Below are positions 24,703-32,764 of a stretch of DNA of 64,000 bases, one piece after another; within the stretch, counting starts at the first letter, position 1; every line of letters begins with the position of its first letter. Under the pieces are notes generated by a model. The model saw nothing but the letters and a program-made list of their open reading frames with translations. It was not told the origin of the DNA and searched no databases. The translations under genes and the position numbers were made by a program. The DNA is from JAMWDF01 sp964645405 (GTDB lineage: Bacteria > Ratteibacteria > UBA8468 > B48-G9 > DSTR01). The DNA lies in contig CAZYCA010000029.1 in the NCBI GenBank assembly GCA_964645405.1, positions 37,405 through 101,404 on the forward strand, given 5' to 3'.

Positions 24703-25734
24703 TTTTTTAAGAATTTTTTTCAAGACTGGGGTGAGATTATCCGCCATTCTGAGAAATCCTAAATCTGTGGGGTGGACACCATCCACAGTGCATTCCTGCC
24801 AGTCTTTTTTTCCCAGCAGCCTAAAACCATCCTGGAAAAAGATAAATTTATCCCCGTGGTGTTGAAGTTTTTTGACCAGTCTGGCCTGGTAGTTTCTGGA
24901 ACGAAAATAATCTTTTCTCACAGAACTCTCATGACAGATTCTGGAAAAGGGAATGCGGGAAATAACTAAAATAGGTATGCGGGCATACTTTTCCCGCAAA
25001 ATCCGTATAAATTCTGGAAGACTCGCTCGTAAGTCAGGCGCATTGGCCTGGTAGTCAAGGAAGTAACAGGCAGGGTCCGGAATTTCAGAAATAATTCTTG
25101 CCATTTCTGGTTCACCCCGGCCGCTTCCGGAGAAACCAAGATTGATAAATTCATGGTTAAAACGGCGACTTAAAATGTTGGTGTAAGCCATGCCAGGCCT
25201 GCTGGCACAACCGCCCTGCGTGATAGAAGTTCCGTAGACAATGATGCGACCCCCAGAAAAAGCAGGTGGTGGCAAAAGCCTGGCACCCGGGAGAAGACCA
25301 AGAAGTAAATTTTTCACGCCCTGGTAGAGAGGGAAATAGATGGTAATCAGTCTCATTTTCTTTTCTGGCAGGTTTAACAGGGTAGCCTGGTATTCCACAT
25401 CAGAGGGCTTCCCGGCGGCTGTAGCCAGATAGCAGCATCTACCAACCGGACCAACATAGCAGTCAAAACCGCTCTGACCTGTTGCAGGCATGTGGTACAT
25501 ATCAGAAGGACCCAGGAGTGTTACTTTCAGCTGTATCAACGGGGAATCTGTCTGGAACCGTAGCTGGCCACCTGCAGTGTTGTTAGCCAGGGAATCTACT
25601 GCCGGCGGGATAGCCCAGGATGATTTCAGGGGTAAACGACGGTAACATTTATCCTGCTTTAGCCAGGGGAAACCAGAAATACGGAATGGCTTTTCCTGTG
25701 CGCTGTACCAGACAACCTGGTCTTTAAAATTCAT
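24685..25734 (-). CDS. SGNH/GDSL hydrolase family protein
   Basis: The 349-residue protein has an N-terminal beta-sandwich region (about 1-165) and a C-terminal SGNH hydrolase domain with block I YGTSITQGG, the glycine of block III GSGRGEPEMA, an asparagine in FLDYQAN and block V DGVHPTDLG carrying the catalytic Asp/His. These enzymes cleave ester bonds, often acetyl groups on carbohydrates. I see no signal peptide. The ATG overlaps the pyrC stop (ATGA), so it is coupled to pyrC although unrelated in function. Its substrate may be an acetylated sugar, which would fit the glycan-related genes elsewhere; that is inference. Confidence 0.85.
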   Translation of the reverse strand: MNFKDQVVWYSAQEKPFRISGFPWLKQDKCYRRLPLKSSWAIPPAVDSLANNTAGGQLRFQTDSPLIQLKVTLLGPSDMYHMPATGQSGFDCYVGPVGRCCYLATAAGKPSDVEYQATLLNLPEKKMRLITIYFPLYQGVKNLLLGLLPGARLLPPPAFSGGRIIVYGTSITQGGCASRPGMAYTNILSRRFNHEFINLGFSGSGRGEPEMARIISEIPDPACYFLDYQANAPDLRASLPEFIRILREKYARIPILVISRIPFSRICHESSVRKDYFRSRNYQARLVKKLQHHGDKFIFFQDGFRLLGKKDWQECTVDGVHPTDLGFLRMADNLTPVLKKILKKSPSGR

Positions 25735-27008
25735 TTGCTTTCTTCGTCCTGGTAGGCGATTTTTCCAGAAACCAGAGTGTAAAGAACTTTTCCCTTGAGT
25801 TCCCAGTTAATAAAGGGCGAATTTTTACTCCTGGAGACAATTTTTTCCTTCTGGTAGACCCATTTTTTATCAGGGTCATAAACTACCACATCCGCAGGCT
25901 CTCCTTCTTTTATCTGGGCTGGTGCCAGTCCTAAAACATTAGCCGGGTTAGTGGTGAAAGCCGCAATCAACTGAAGAGGTTTTAATTCCTTTTCTGTCAG
26001 TCGCCAGGCCAGAGGCAAGGCTGTTTCCAGACCGATTATCCCAAAAGCAGCATTCTCAAATCCTGTTTCTTTTTCCTCATCAGCATGTGGAGCATGGTCG
26101 GTAACCAGGCAGTCTATGGTGCCATCCTTCAGTCCTTCTATCAGGGCCTGGATGTCCTGTCTGGTACGTAAAGGAGGAGAAACTTTAGCCTGGGTATTGT
26201 AACCAGCTGTTGCCTCCTCGGTTAAAGTAATATGGTGGACAGTAACTTCTGCTGTTACTGATAGCCCCTTTTTCCTGGCTTTCCGGACAATCTGGACAGC
26301 TTCAGCTGTGGTAAGGTGTGCCAGGTGCAGTCTTCCGCCGGTAAGACCTGCCAGAGAAACATCCCTGGCGACCATAATTTCTTCAGCCTGCCTGGGGATT
26401 CCTGGCAGTCCCAGCCGGACAGAAAGAGTTCCCTCATTCATCACACCATTTTTAGAAAGAGCAGCATCTTCAGCATGAGAAATAACCGGTTTTTGGTGCA
26501 GTCGGGTATATTCCAAAGCCCGGCGCATGACAAGACTATCCATCACACAGGAGCCATCATCCGAGAAAGCCACAGCTCCTTCAGCCGCCATCTCGCCATA
26601 AGGAGCCAGCAATGTTCCTTCTCTTTTCACCGTGATACACCCTACGGGTAAAACCCGGCAGGCAGCCTTACTGGCACGGTCCTGGACAAAACGGATGGAG
26701 ACTTTGTTGTCCAGGGCAGGATCGGTATTGGGCATACAGCAGAGAGTCGTGAAACCTCCGGCAACTGCAGCTTTACTGCCGCTTTCAATAGTTTCCTCAT
26801 CTTCCCGGCCTGGTTCCCTGAGATGGCAGTGGATATCTATCAGCCCGGGAAAAACAAGGCAACCTTTCGCTGGAATAATTAGGGCTTTTCTTACGGAAAG
26901 AGATTTTTTAATGCTTTTGATGTAACCTTCTTCTATGAGAATATCGTAAACGCCTTCACGCTTACTGGCCGGGTCAAGAAGGTAGCCCTGCTGGATAAGA
27001 ATTTTCAT
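25731..27008 (-). CDS. pyrC: Dihydroorotase
   Basis: PyrC closes carbamoyl-aspartate to dihydroorotate in pyrimidine synthesis. The 425-residue amidohydrolase shows the metal motif DIHCHLREPGREDEE, CMPNTDPALDN, VISHAEDAALSK, LHLAHLTTAEA and the catalytic TDHAPHADEEK. Length and motifs fit the long type I class. The ribosome site is weak. The 122 bases before the start (27009-27130) hold no gene I can recognise. It overlaps the SGNH gene by 4 bases. Confidence 0.93.
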   Translation of the reverse strand: MKILIQQGYLLDPASKREGVYDILIEEGYIKSIKKSLSVRKALIIPAKGCLVFPGLIDIHCHLREPGREDEETIESGSKAAVAGGFTTLCCMPNTDPALDNKVSIRFVQDRASKAACRVLPVGCITVKREGTLLAPYGEMAAEGAVAFSDDGSCVMDSLVMRRALEYTRLHQKPVISHAEDAALSKNGVMNEGTLSVRLGLPGIPRQAEEIMVARDVSLAGLTGGRLHLAHLTTAEAVQIVRKARKKGLSVTAEVTVHHITLTEEATAGYNTQAKVSPPLRTRQDIQALIEGLKDGTIDCLVTDHAPHADEEKETGFENAAFGIIGLETALPLAWRLTEKELKPLQLIAAFTTNPANVLGLAPAQIKEGEPADVVVYDPDKKWVYQKEKIVSRSKNSPFINWELKGKVLYTLVSGKIAYQDEESK

Positions 27009-27130
27009 TTGAAAACAAATTTTATCCTGTCTGCCCGGCTGGTGTCAACTGCGACAGAAAAAGTACCGTGTTGGGGAAAATATGTATGAAAGAATTTTGA
27101 GAAATCTGACAGACTTTTTAGGAATCTTTC

Positions 27131-28339
27131 TTACGACGAAACGCCACCTCCGCCGTCCTGGTTTGTCCTTCCGCTTTTCCAGCCTGTTCTTCCCTCAATG
27201 GAGATACTATTAGGGGCGTTTAACATTTTTCTTTCTACCCGGCAAACATTACTAAAGATACAATACCTGCTATCTGTAAAAATCAAGCGGTCTTGTGGAA
27301 TCAGGCTCTCTAATTTCTGCACACTTATATTCTTCCCGGGAGGGCAAAAGCGTTTATTGGGGCGACAGGCTATCTTACCGAGCCTGAAGATGAGGTAATC
27401 CATTGATGCTGGTGTTGGTGGTCTGTGGTTGCTGGGAATTTTGCCCCACTCTTCCCATGTTTTTCTCCAGGCAAGGCGGTTCAATCTGTCAACCAGGGAG
27501 TATTGATAACAAAAAACATCTAAGAAACTGGCGAGTAAAGGAATACGGAATTGAAGAATGCCTGTTCTTAAAGCGACTCTCATGGTGTTTTTGTCGCTCA
27601 TAATATCCAGTTTCTCTATGTTTCTTTCATATTTCCATACGTTCAAATCAGCCATATCTCTCCAGAGCATATGTGCCTTTTTAGCAGAAAAGCCATATTT
27701 TTCTTCCGCGGTCAGTGCTTTAACAATTTCTTCTACATCTTTCTTGTGCACCTGGTTTATGTTGTATGCTGAAGCTCCATACTTTTCCACCAATAACCTG
27801 ACAGAATTTAACATCCATGGTCTGCGCTTATCCCGTTGAGAGTATGCTCCGAGAAAATTCAGAAGTTCATCAATCAGTAAACTATTCTCCTTAATTTTCA
27901 CCGGGTTAAAACAATCAGGATGCCTCTTGTAAAATTCAAAAGGGTTGCTTCTGGCGTGAACGTCAATATTGAAATCCTGGATGGCAGTGAAAAATCGTAC
28001 ATTAGCAATTTCTTCTTTGGTCAAATCAAGGGTATCCAGCTGGACCCTGATTCTGTTTCGTTTATAGATATTCTCGAATACGTGCGCCACCGCCAAACAT
28101 TCTCCACCGGGATTGACTTTTGGAGCCAGCACGTCCTGGTGATGTTCCTTCCAGTATTTGTGAAACTCTGAAATATGTTCAGAAGGCAGAGTTTCCTTTT
28201 TCTGATAGAGGTAAGTATTGATATCACTCAATACATTAGCAGCTAATTCATATTCCTCGTCTTTTGTGTACATTGCGGAATTAAAATTCATGTTGCAGCG
28301 TGCTGCAATTTTTTCCAGAAACCTGAGGAAACTGGACAT
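27131..28339 (-). CDS. Protein of unknown function next to DNA methyltransferase genes; candidate restriction component
   Basis: I do not recognise this family. The open frame starts at 28369, but ATG 28339 (402 residues) has AGGGGA 6 bases upstream. It appears soluble and largely helical, and rich in W, R and K in the second half. A cysteine set near the C-terminus (ACRPNKRFC, then YCIFSNVC about 30 residues on) could bind zinc or an iron-sulphur cluster, loosely recalling the cluster loop of HhH-GPD DNA glycosylases. The tail ends in TGWKSGRTNQDGGGG. It overlaps the methyltransferase-like gene by 59 bases on the same strand, so it is likely the partner of a restriction-modification or DNA-defence set. 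No PD-(D/E)xK or HNH motif is obvious. Confidence 0.6.
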   Translation of the reverse strand: MSSFLRFLEKIAARCNMNFNSAMYTKDEEYELAANVLSDINTYLYQKKETLPSEHISEFHKYWKEHHQDVLAPKVNPGGECLAVAHVFENIYKRNRIRVQLDTLDLTKEEIANVRFFTAIQDFNIDVHARSNPFEFYKRHPDCFNPVKIKENSLLIDELLNFLGAYSQRDKRRPWMLNSVRLLVEKYGASAYNINQVHKKDVEEIVKALTAEEKYGFSAKKAHMLWRDMADLNVWKYERNIEKLDIMSDKNTMRVALRTGILQFRIPLLASFLDVFCYQYSLVDRLNRLAWRKTWEEWGKIPSNHRPPTPASMDYLIFRLGKIACRPNKRFCPPGKNISVQKLESLIPQDRLIFTDSRYCIFSNVCRVERKMLNAPNSISIEGRTGWKSGRTNQDGGGGVSS

Positions 28340-28718
28340 GCGCGTCCCCTTTTGTTTTTTCGTAAACAAGGAGATACTGATGAGCTATTCGCAAGTAACC
28401 GTCTGATTTTTCCGCAGGGGATTTCTTTTCTTCTTTGGTAACAATTACGATTTCTTTAAGACGCAGGCCGTTAAATACCATCATATCTACTAACCTTTTG
28501 GCTAAAGGTTCTAAATATCCATCCTTTCTTATGTCCTGAACGAGAATCACTAAGAAACCGCCGATACGAATATTCATAAGACTGCGATCTACAGTCTCTT
28601 TTGTTAGCTGTAAAAAGTAGTCAATGTCGGAGTAATGGAGCTGACTGGGTAGCTGAGGAGATTTAATAAATATCAGCCTTCTCCGGAAGCACCCAGACCG
28701 TTGTAGTCTCAAATTCAT
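28281..28718 (-). CDS. Degenerate DNA-methyltransferase-like partner protein
   Basis: The frame of up to 145 residues overlaps the preceding methyltransferase fragment by 56 bases; the true start is uncertain and may lie after GGAGAAGG near 28685. Its sequence parallels the C-terminal half of that methyltransferase: NIRIGGFLVILVQDIRKDGY matches LKPGRQCAILIGDTRKKRF, GLRLKEIVIVTKEE matches GFKLRELVIKRQHN, and IAHQYLLVYEKTKG matches LAHEYLPIFEKPEV. Where the catalytic HPPY would stand it has SPQLPSQ, and it has no SAM motif I. It is probably a catalytically dead half-domain subunit, or a remnant. Confidence 0.55.
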   Translation of the reverse strand: MNLRLQRSGCFRRRLIFIKSPQLPSQLHYSDIDYFLQLTKETVDRSLMNIRIGGFLVILVQDIRKDGYLEPLAKRLVDMMVFNGLRLKEIVIVTKEEKKSPAEKSDGYLRIAHQYLLVYEKTKGDAHVQFPQVSGKNCSTLQHEF

Positions 28719-29226
28719 TCAGTGGTCTTGTTAGTATTGGCTTTTTCATTACAGGCAAGAAGGTACCGTAATGTGCTCGTCTTTCTTTTATGGGTAAGGT
28801 AAGAGAAACTTCCGGTTTTTCGAAAATCGGCAAGTATTCATGGGCCAGCAGAAGGAAGTTATACCTTATGCTGTTAGTGTACCAGAATCCGGTACTTTTG
28901 CAGTTATGTTGTCGTTTAATGACAAGTTCTCTTAATTTAAATCCAGCGTTCAGATAAACGTTTATGACTCTGAATGCTAAAGGAACTACGAACCTTTTTT
29001 TTCTGGTATCTCCTATCAGGATAGCACATTGCCTTCCGGGCTTTAGTACTCTGAAACTTTCACTGGCAACCTTTGACATTTCTCTCAAGAACAGGTCCGG
29101 GTCACAAAAGGATAAATCCCTTTCGTTATTAACGGTATAACGGATTATATTGGCGTAGGGAGGATGGGCACAGATTAAATCTACGGAGTCGTCCTGGAGA
29201 AAAGATAAATCCCTGGCATCTCCCAC
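28663..29226 (-). CDS. DNA methyltransferase (N4/N6 type), C-terminal part after a frameshift
   Basis: This frame carries the catalytic motif IV as CAHPPYANIIRYT and the later fold elements FRVLKPGRQCAILIGDTRKK and FLLLAHEYLPIFEK. It lacks the SAM-binding motif, which is in the overlapping upstream frame (29181-29771). Reading the A8 tract at 29312-29319 as nine A, or slipping -1 there, joins the two into one protein of about 370 residues with ISFTPPLQQPVIFGNEREPF leading into this part. So the ORF start at 29226 is probably not a natural one. The enzyme should methylate adenine N6 or cytosine N4. Confidence 0.75.
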   Translation of the reverse strand: MGDARDLSFLQDDSVDLICAHPPYANIIRYTVNNERDLSFCDPDLFLREMSKVASESFRVLKPGRQCAILIGDTRKKRFVVPLAFRVINVYLNAGFKLRELVIKRQHNCKSTGFWYTNSIRYNFLLLAHEYLPIFEKPEVSLTLPIKERRAHYGTFLPVMKKPILTRPLNEFETTTVWVLPEKADIY

Positions 29227-29771
29227 CAGTAGTTCAGGCTCATAGACCTGAAACGGCTCTCTTTCGTTACCAAAAATAACTGGCTGTTGCAGTGGTGGAG
29301 TGAAACTGATCTTTTTTTTGCCAATTCAATAGCCTTGTCGTTAATATCAAGGGCTATACATCTTCTTCCTAAAAGTTTACATTCCACAGCCGTTGTTCCG
29401 GCGCCACAGAAGTAATCCAGCACTATCTCCCCTGGCTTGGAATATTTAAGGATGACATTTCTGGGGATGTAGGGTGACCAATTACCTCTATATTCTCCAC
29501 TATGTGTTGCCCAGTTGCCTCTCTGCTTGAAACTCCAGACGGTAGTCTGCTGCTCTTTGAAGTCTTTCGGTTCAAACGTTTTTATTCTTTTATGAACTTT
29601 GAAGGCGCTGACATTCAGCCCCTGGGAGCGGGTAATAAGACGTTCAATGTACTTGAAAGTGACGCCGTATCTTTTACCAATAACCAGGTCAGAAGTTCCT
29701 TTTATCTTCTCCTGCAGAATTGTTCTTTGAAGTTCCTGTTCTGTTATAAGTCGCGCCTTTTGGTTTCCCAT
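29181..29771 (-). CDS. DNA methyltransferase (N4/N6 type), N-terminal part before a frameshift
   Basis: The first 60 residues hold a helix-turn-helix-like stretch (DLVIGKRYGVTFKYIERLIT). Then come RGNWATHSGEYRGNWSPYIP and YSKPGEIVLDYFCGAGTTAV, the combined motif X/motif I that binds S-adenosylmethionine, and RRCIALDINDKAIELAKK. After the A8 tract the frame runs into an unrelated tail (RSVSLHHCNS...) and stops at 29181, while the expected continuation with HPPY is in another frame. The break could be a sequencing error, a phase-variable tract or a programmed -1 slip. It is the first gene of the minus-strand island. Confidence 0.78.
   Translation of the reverse strand: MGNQKARLITEQELQRTILQEKIKGTSDLVIGKRYGVTFKYIERLITRSQGLNVSAFKVHKRIKTFEPKDFKEQQTTVWSFKQRGNWATHSGEYRGNWSPYIPRNVILKYSKPGEIVLDYFCGAGTTAVECKLLGRRCIALDINDKAIELAKKRSVSLHHCNSQLFLVTKESRFRSMSLNYWWEMPGIYLFSRTTP
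29312..29319 (-). other. A8 homopolymer at the methyltransferase frame break
   Basis: On the coding strand, eight A residues follow GC and precede GATC. Eight A gives the truncated product and nine A restores the full methyltransferase. A run of A with a following G can also act as a -1 slippery site. Confidence 0.7.
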
Positions 29772-29880
29772 GGGTCGTCTGATAAATGTATATTTTCAAT
29801 GAAGGACACTTGCCAGTAAAAATATACAACATTAAATGTTCCTGCTCAACTTTGTCTTTTTGTTTGCCACCGAACTGGCC

Positions 29881-29908
29881 CGGGAAATAGTGATAGGATT
29901 ATTTCCCG
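29881..29908. repeat. Inverted repeat in the 240-base gap before the NrdD-like gene
   Basis: CGGGAAATA (29881-29889) and TATTTCCCG (29900-29908) form a perfect 9-base stem with a 10-base loop. No T tract follows. A smaller repeat, TAAGGT/ACCTTA, lies at 29952-29976. The rest of the 29772-30011 gap is AT-rich with no gene seen. The repeats may be regulatory for the gene at 30012. Confidence 0.4.
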
Positions 29909-30011
29909 CTGGCAAGCAGCTATTTGTTTGACAGGGATGCAGGAAAAAAGTTAAGGTTTATTATCCGGAGACCTTACTTTACTTTTTCACCTTTCTCAGG
30001 CAAGGGAGAGC

Positions 30012-31847
30012 ATGGCTGACCCTGTCAAAATGGTGAGGAAAAGGGATGGCCGTCTTGTTCCCTTTGACCAGAAAAAGATTGCTGACGCAATTTTTAAGGC
30101 AGCCTTAGCTGTGGGAGGACAGGACAGATATTTAGCAGAGGACCTGGCTGAGGCAGTTACCCTTTACCTGAACAAGAACTTTGCCGGAAAAATCCCTTCT
30201 GTGGAAGAAATTCAGGATTGTGTGGAAAGGGTTCTGATAAAAACCGGCCATGCCAGAACAGCCAAAGCCTATATCCTCTACCGGCAGCAGCGTGCGAGAA
30301 TCCGTCAGGTGAAAGAAGGAAAACTGCCTGATGGTTTTCTGGAGGAAAAACAGGCGTTGCAGGAGATAAGGCTTTTGCGTGATATACGCTGGTCAGTCCG
30401 GCGCAGTGATGAGCAAATAACAGCCTGGGATAACCAGCGTATTGTGGAAGCTTTAGTCCGGGAGACAGGTATTTCTTCAGCGATTGCCGAAGTGATTGTT
30501 CTGGAAGTGGAAAAGGATTTGCTGGCAGCAAAACTACAGCGCATCTCCTCTTCTCTCATCCGGGAACTGGTGAATGCCAGGTTGATTGCCTATGGACTGG
30601 AGGAGGCAAGAAATAGACACAGCAGACTGGGGGTTCCTTTTTATGATGTGCGGGAAGTAATGTTAAATTCCCGGGAAGACCCGGATGAGATTTCCTGGCG
30701 GTTGGGCAATCATATAAAAAAAGAATATGCTTTAGCTGATGTTTTTTCCTCAGAAGTGGTGGACCGGCATCTTTCCGGGGAGATTCACATCCATCATCTG
30801 GAAGCGGTAGACAAACTTTTCACCATCAGCCAGATTATCCCGCAGCATCAGGATATCTTAGAAGCTTGCCGGCAATGGCAGCCATTAGTCAGCGGTGAAA
30901 TCTACTGGGAACAGGCAGAAAGAAAGGTGGAAACTGAAAGACAGGAAGGATACCAGTGGCAGGAATATTTGCTTGCGGCTGAAGCCTGCCGCTTTCCTGG
31001 AAGGCAAAAGTTGCGTTTTGGGCTGGACCTTTCCGCAGCAGAGCAGGAGACTACTTCAGAACTTCTTCAGGGTTTGCATTATCTTTTCTCTCACTGGCCA
31101 CAACAGCATCCTTGCTTCCTCCTGTCTTACCAGGCGAAAGTTTTGACCCCGGATGTTATTAATGTTTTAACTCAGTTAGCCCTGAAGGATAGCCGGACCA
31201 TTCTGAGCACAGAAGCAAAAAGCACAGCCCTGGCAGGATGTTACCTTCCCCGTTTTCTTTTAAGCCACCAGGATATTGCCTGCGGTCTGGGACAGGTGGC
31301 GCTCAACCTTCCCCGTCTGGCAGCCAGCTCAGAAAGCAAGGAAGCCTTTGTTTCGCTCTTGTTGAAGCACATAAACCTGGCGCTTGCTGCCTTGAGCCAG
31401 AAAGAGGATTTCTGGAAAAAAAGGACTGTTTTTTGCGCCCAGGTAAAAAATTCTGCCTTTCTTATCAGTCTGGCAGGGCTTCAAGAAGCAGTCAGGCAAT
31501 TAGGTTATAAGTCAGAACCGGAAGTCCTGGAAGAATGCCAGAAACTCTTGCGCCTGGGGCAGGAGTTTTGCTGGCAGAAGGCAGAAGTTTTCCAGCGTCC
31601 TGTAGTTCTGCTGCCTGTCTGCGAGGAGGAAGCCAGGGAACGTTTCAGTCGGTTAAATGGCAGGCATTGTAGCTGCGGACTGTCAGGGAAGTTTCTAACT
31701 GATGCCCGTTTCCGGAAGAAACTGGGAAAAATGATTCTGGTGGTTTGTCTGAAGGAGGTTGATCAGGAGGAATTAAAGAGAATTCTTCAGGCAGCAACGG
31801 AAGTGGAGGTACAGTTACGGTTTCAGGAAAAAAGGGGGCAGGAATGA
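30012..31847 (+). CDS. ATP-cone protein related to anaerobic ribonucleotide reductase NrdD, lacking the glycyl-radical domain
   Basis: The 611-residue protein begins with an ATP-cone (MVRKRDGRLVPFDQKKIADA, residues 7-95) and a second one at about 125-212 (ITAWDNQRIVEALVRETG, SSLIRELVNARL), both nucleotide-sensing domains. Next comes an NrdD-like stretch (LGNHIKKEYALADVFSSEVV, then GEIHIHHLEAVD) and later GQVALNLPRLAAS, like the NLPRL motif of NrdD. NrdD ends with a glycyl radical in an R-V-x-G-Y context; none is seen here, and the C-terminus (HCSCGLSGKFLTDARF) is unlike it. It may be a regulator or a catalytically altered paralogue. AGGGAGAG precedes ATG 30012. It overlaps the GTPase gene by 4 bases. 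Whether a true NrdD exists elsewhere is unknown. Confidence 0.72.
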   Translation: MADPVKMVRKRDGRLVPFDQKKIADAIFKAALAVGGQDRYLAEDLAEAVTLYLNKNFAGKIPSVEEIQDCVERVLIKTGHARTAKAYILYRQQRARIRQVKEGKLPDGFLEEKQALQEIRLLRDIRWSVRRSDEQITAWDNQRIVEALVRETGISSAIAEVIVLEVEKDLLAAKLQRISSSLIRELVNARLIAYGLEEARNRHSRLGVPFYDVREVMLNSREDPDEISWRLGNHIKKEYALADVFSSEVVDRHLSGEIHIHHLEAVDKLFTISQIIPQHQDILEACRQWQPLVSGEIYWEQAERKVETERQEGYQWQEYLLAAEACRFPGRQKLRFGLDLSAAEQETTSELLQGLHYLFSHWPQQHPCFLLSYQAKVLTPDVINVLTQLALKDSRTILSTEAKSTALAGCYLPRFLLSHQDIACGLGQVALNLPRLAASSESKEAFVSLLLKHINLALAALSQKEDFWKKRTVFCAQVKNSAFLISLAGLQEAVRQLGYKSEPEVLEECQKLLRLGQEFCWQKAEVFQRPVVLLPVCEEEARERFSRLNGRHCSCGLSGKFLTDARFRKKLGKMILVVCLKEVDQEELKRILQAATEVEVQLRFQEKRGQE

Positions 31848-32749
31848 CCAGGGTAGCACTTTTCGGTTACAGTCAGGCAGGGAAAACCACGCTCTTTCAG
31901 ACCCTGACAGGAAAGAAAGAGGAGATTTATGACCCTTTCCAGCCCAATGTCGGTATAGCCAGATTGCCAGATAACCGTCTTACCAGAATAGCAGAAATAT
32001 TGCAATCAAGAAAAACAGTTTTCCCGGAAATGGAGTTTTATGACTGGAAAGGTTTCCCTGAGGGACAGGGTTTTCCTCCAGAATATTTCAAAAATCTTAC
32101 GGAAGCAGATTTATTACTTCTGGTGGTGGACAACTTTTCCCCGGCTGCTGACCCCGGGCAGCAGGCGCTTTCCCTGAAGATGGAACTTATCTTCAGTGAT
32201 GAGGAAAAACTGGAGAAGATTCTGAGAAACCGTAAGGACCAGGGAAAACTTGACCAGGACCAGCAACTTCTCCTGAAGTGTCAAAAGCTTCTCCAGGAAG
32301 AAAAACCGCTTGCGCTTCTGCCAGAGGAAAACAGACGGCAGCTTTCCGGAATGGATTTTCTCAGCTGGAAACCCCAGGTTGTTTTTGTCAACGGTGATGC
32401 CAGAGCTTTCAGCTGGAAAGAGTCTTTCTTCCAGGGAAATGCTACTGGTTTTGACCTGGAGGCTTTTTTTCAGGTGGTGAAGGAGAGTCTGGGGTTAATA
32501 GTCTTCTATACAGTAAAAGGAGAAAAAGCCCAGGCCTGGCTGATACCGGCAAGGATGGAAGCAAGGATGGCTGCCGGTAAGATTCACAAGGATATGGAAA
32601 AAGGATTCATCAAGGCTGGTGTTTTACCGTACAAGGACCTTCTGGAGATAGGTTCCTGGCAGAAAGCAAAAAGCCTTGGTGTTCTAAAGTTTTTAGGACC
32701 TCATTCTGTTTTCAATGATGGCGATGTAGTGGAAATTTTCTTTCACTGA
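31844..32749 (+). CDS. YchF/Obg-like GTPase with TGS-type C-terminal domain
   Basis: The 301-residue protein has a P-loop ALFGYSQAGKTTLFQTL, a switch-region-like stretch FQPNVGIARLPDNRL and MEFYDWKGFPEGQGF in place of the usual FVDIAGLVKGAS. A helical middle part is followed by GLIVFYTVKGEKAQAWLIP, ARMAAGKIHKDMEKGFIKA and FNDGDVVEIFF, the DUF933/TGS domain of YchF. It lacks an obvious NKxD (PQVVFVNGDA stands in its place, as NxxE does in YchF, which binds ATP). It is about 60 residues shorter than YchF. The start overlaps the stop of the NrdD-like gene (ATGA), so the two are coupled. Function is unknown. Confidence 0.78.
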   Translation: MTRVALFGYSQAGKTTLFQTLTGKKEEIYDPFQPNVGIARLPDNRLTRIAEILQSRKTVFPEMEFYDWKGFPEGQGFPPEYFKNLTEADLLLLVVDNFSPAADPGQQALSLKMELIFSDEEKLEKILRNRKDQGKLDQDQQLLLKCQKLLQEEKPLALLPEENRRQLSGMDFLSWKPQVVFVNGDARAFSWKESFFQGNATGFDLEAFFQVVKESLGLIVFYTVKGEKAQAWLIPARMEARMAAGKIHKDMEKGFIKAGVLPYKDLLEIGSWQKAKSLGVLKFLGPHSVFNDGDVVEIFFH

Positions 32750-32764
32750 TACGGAAAAGGAGAA

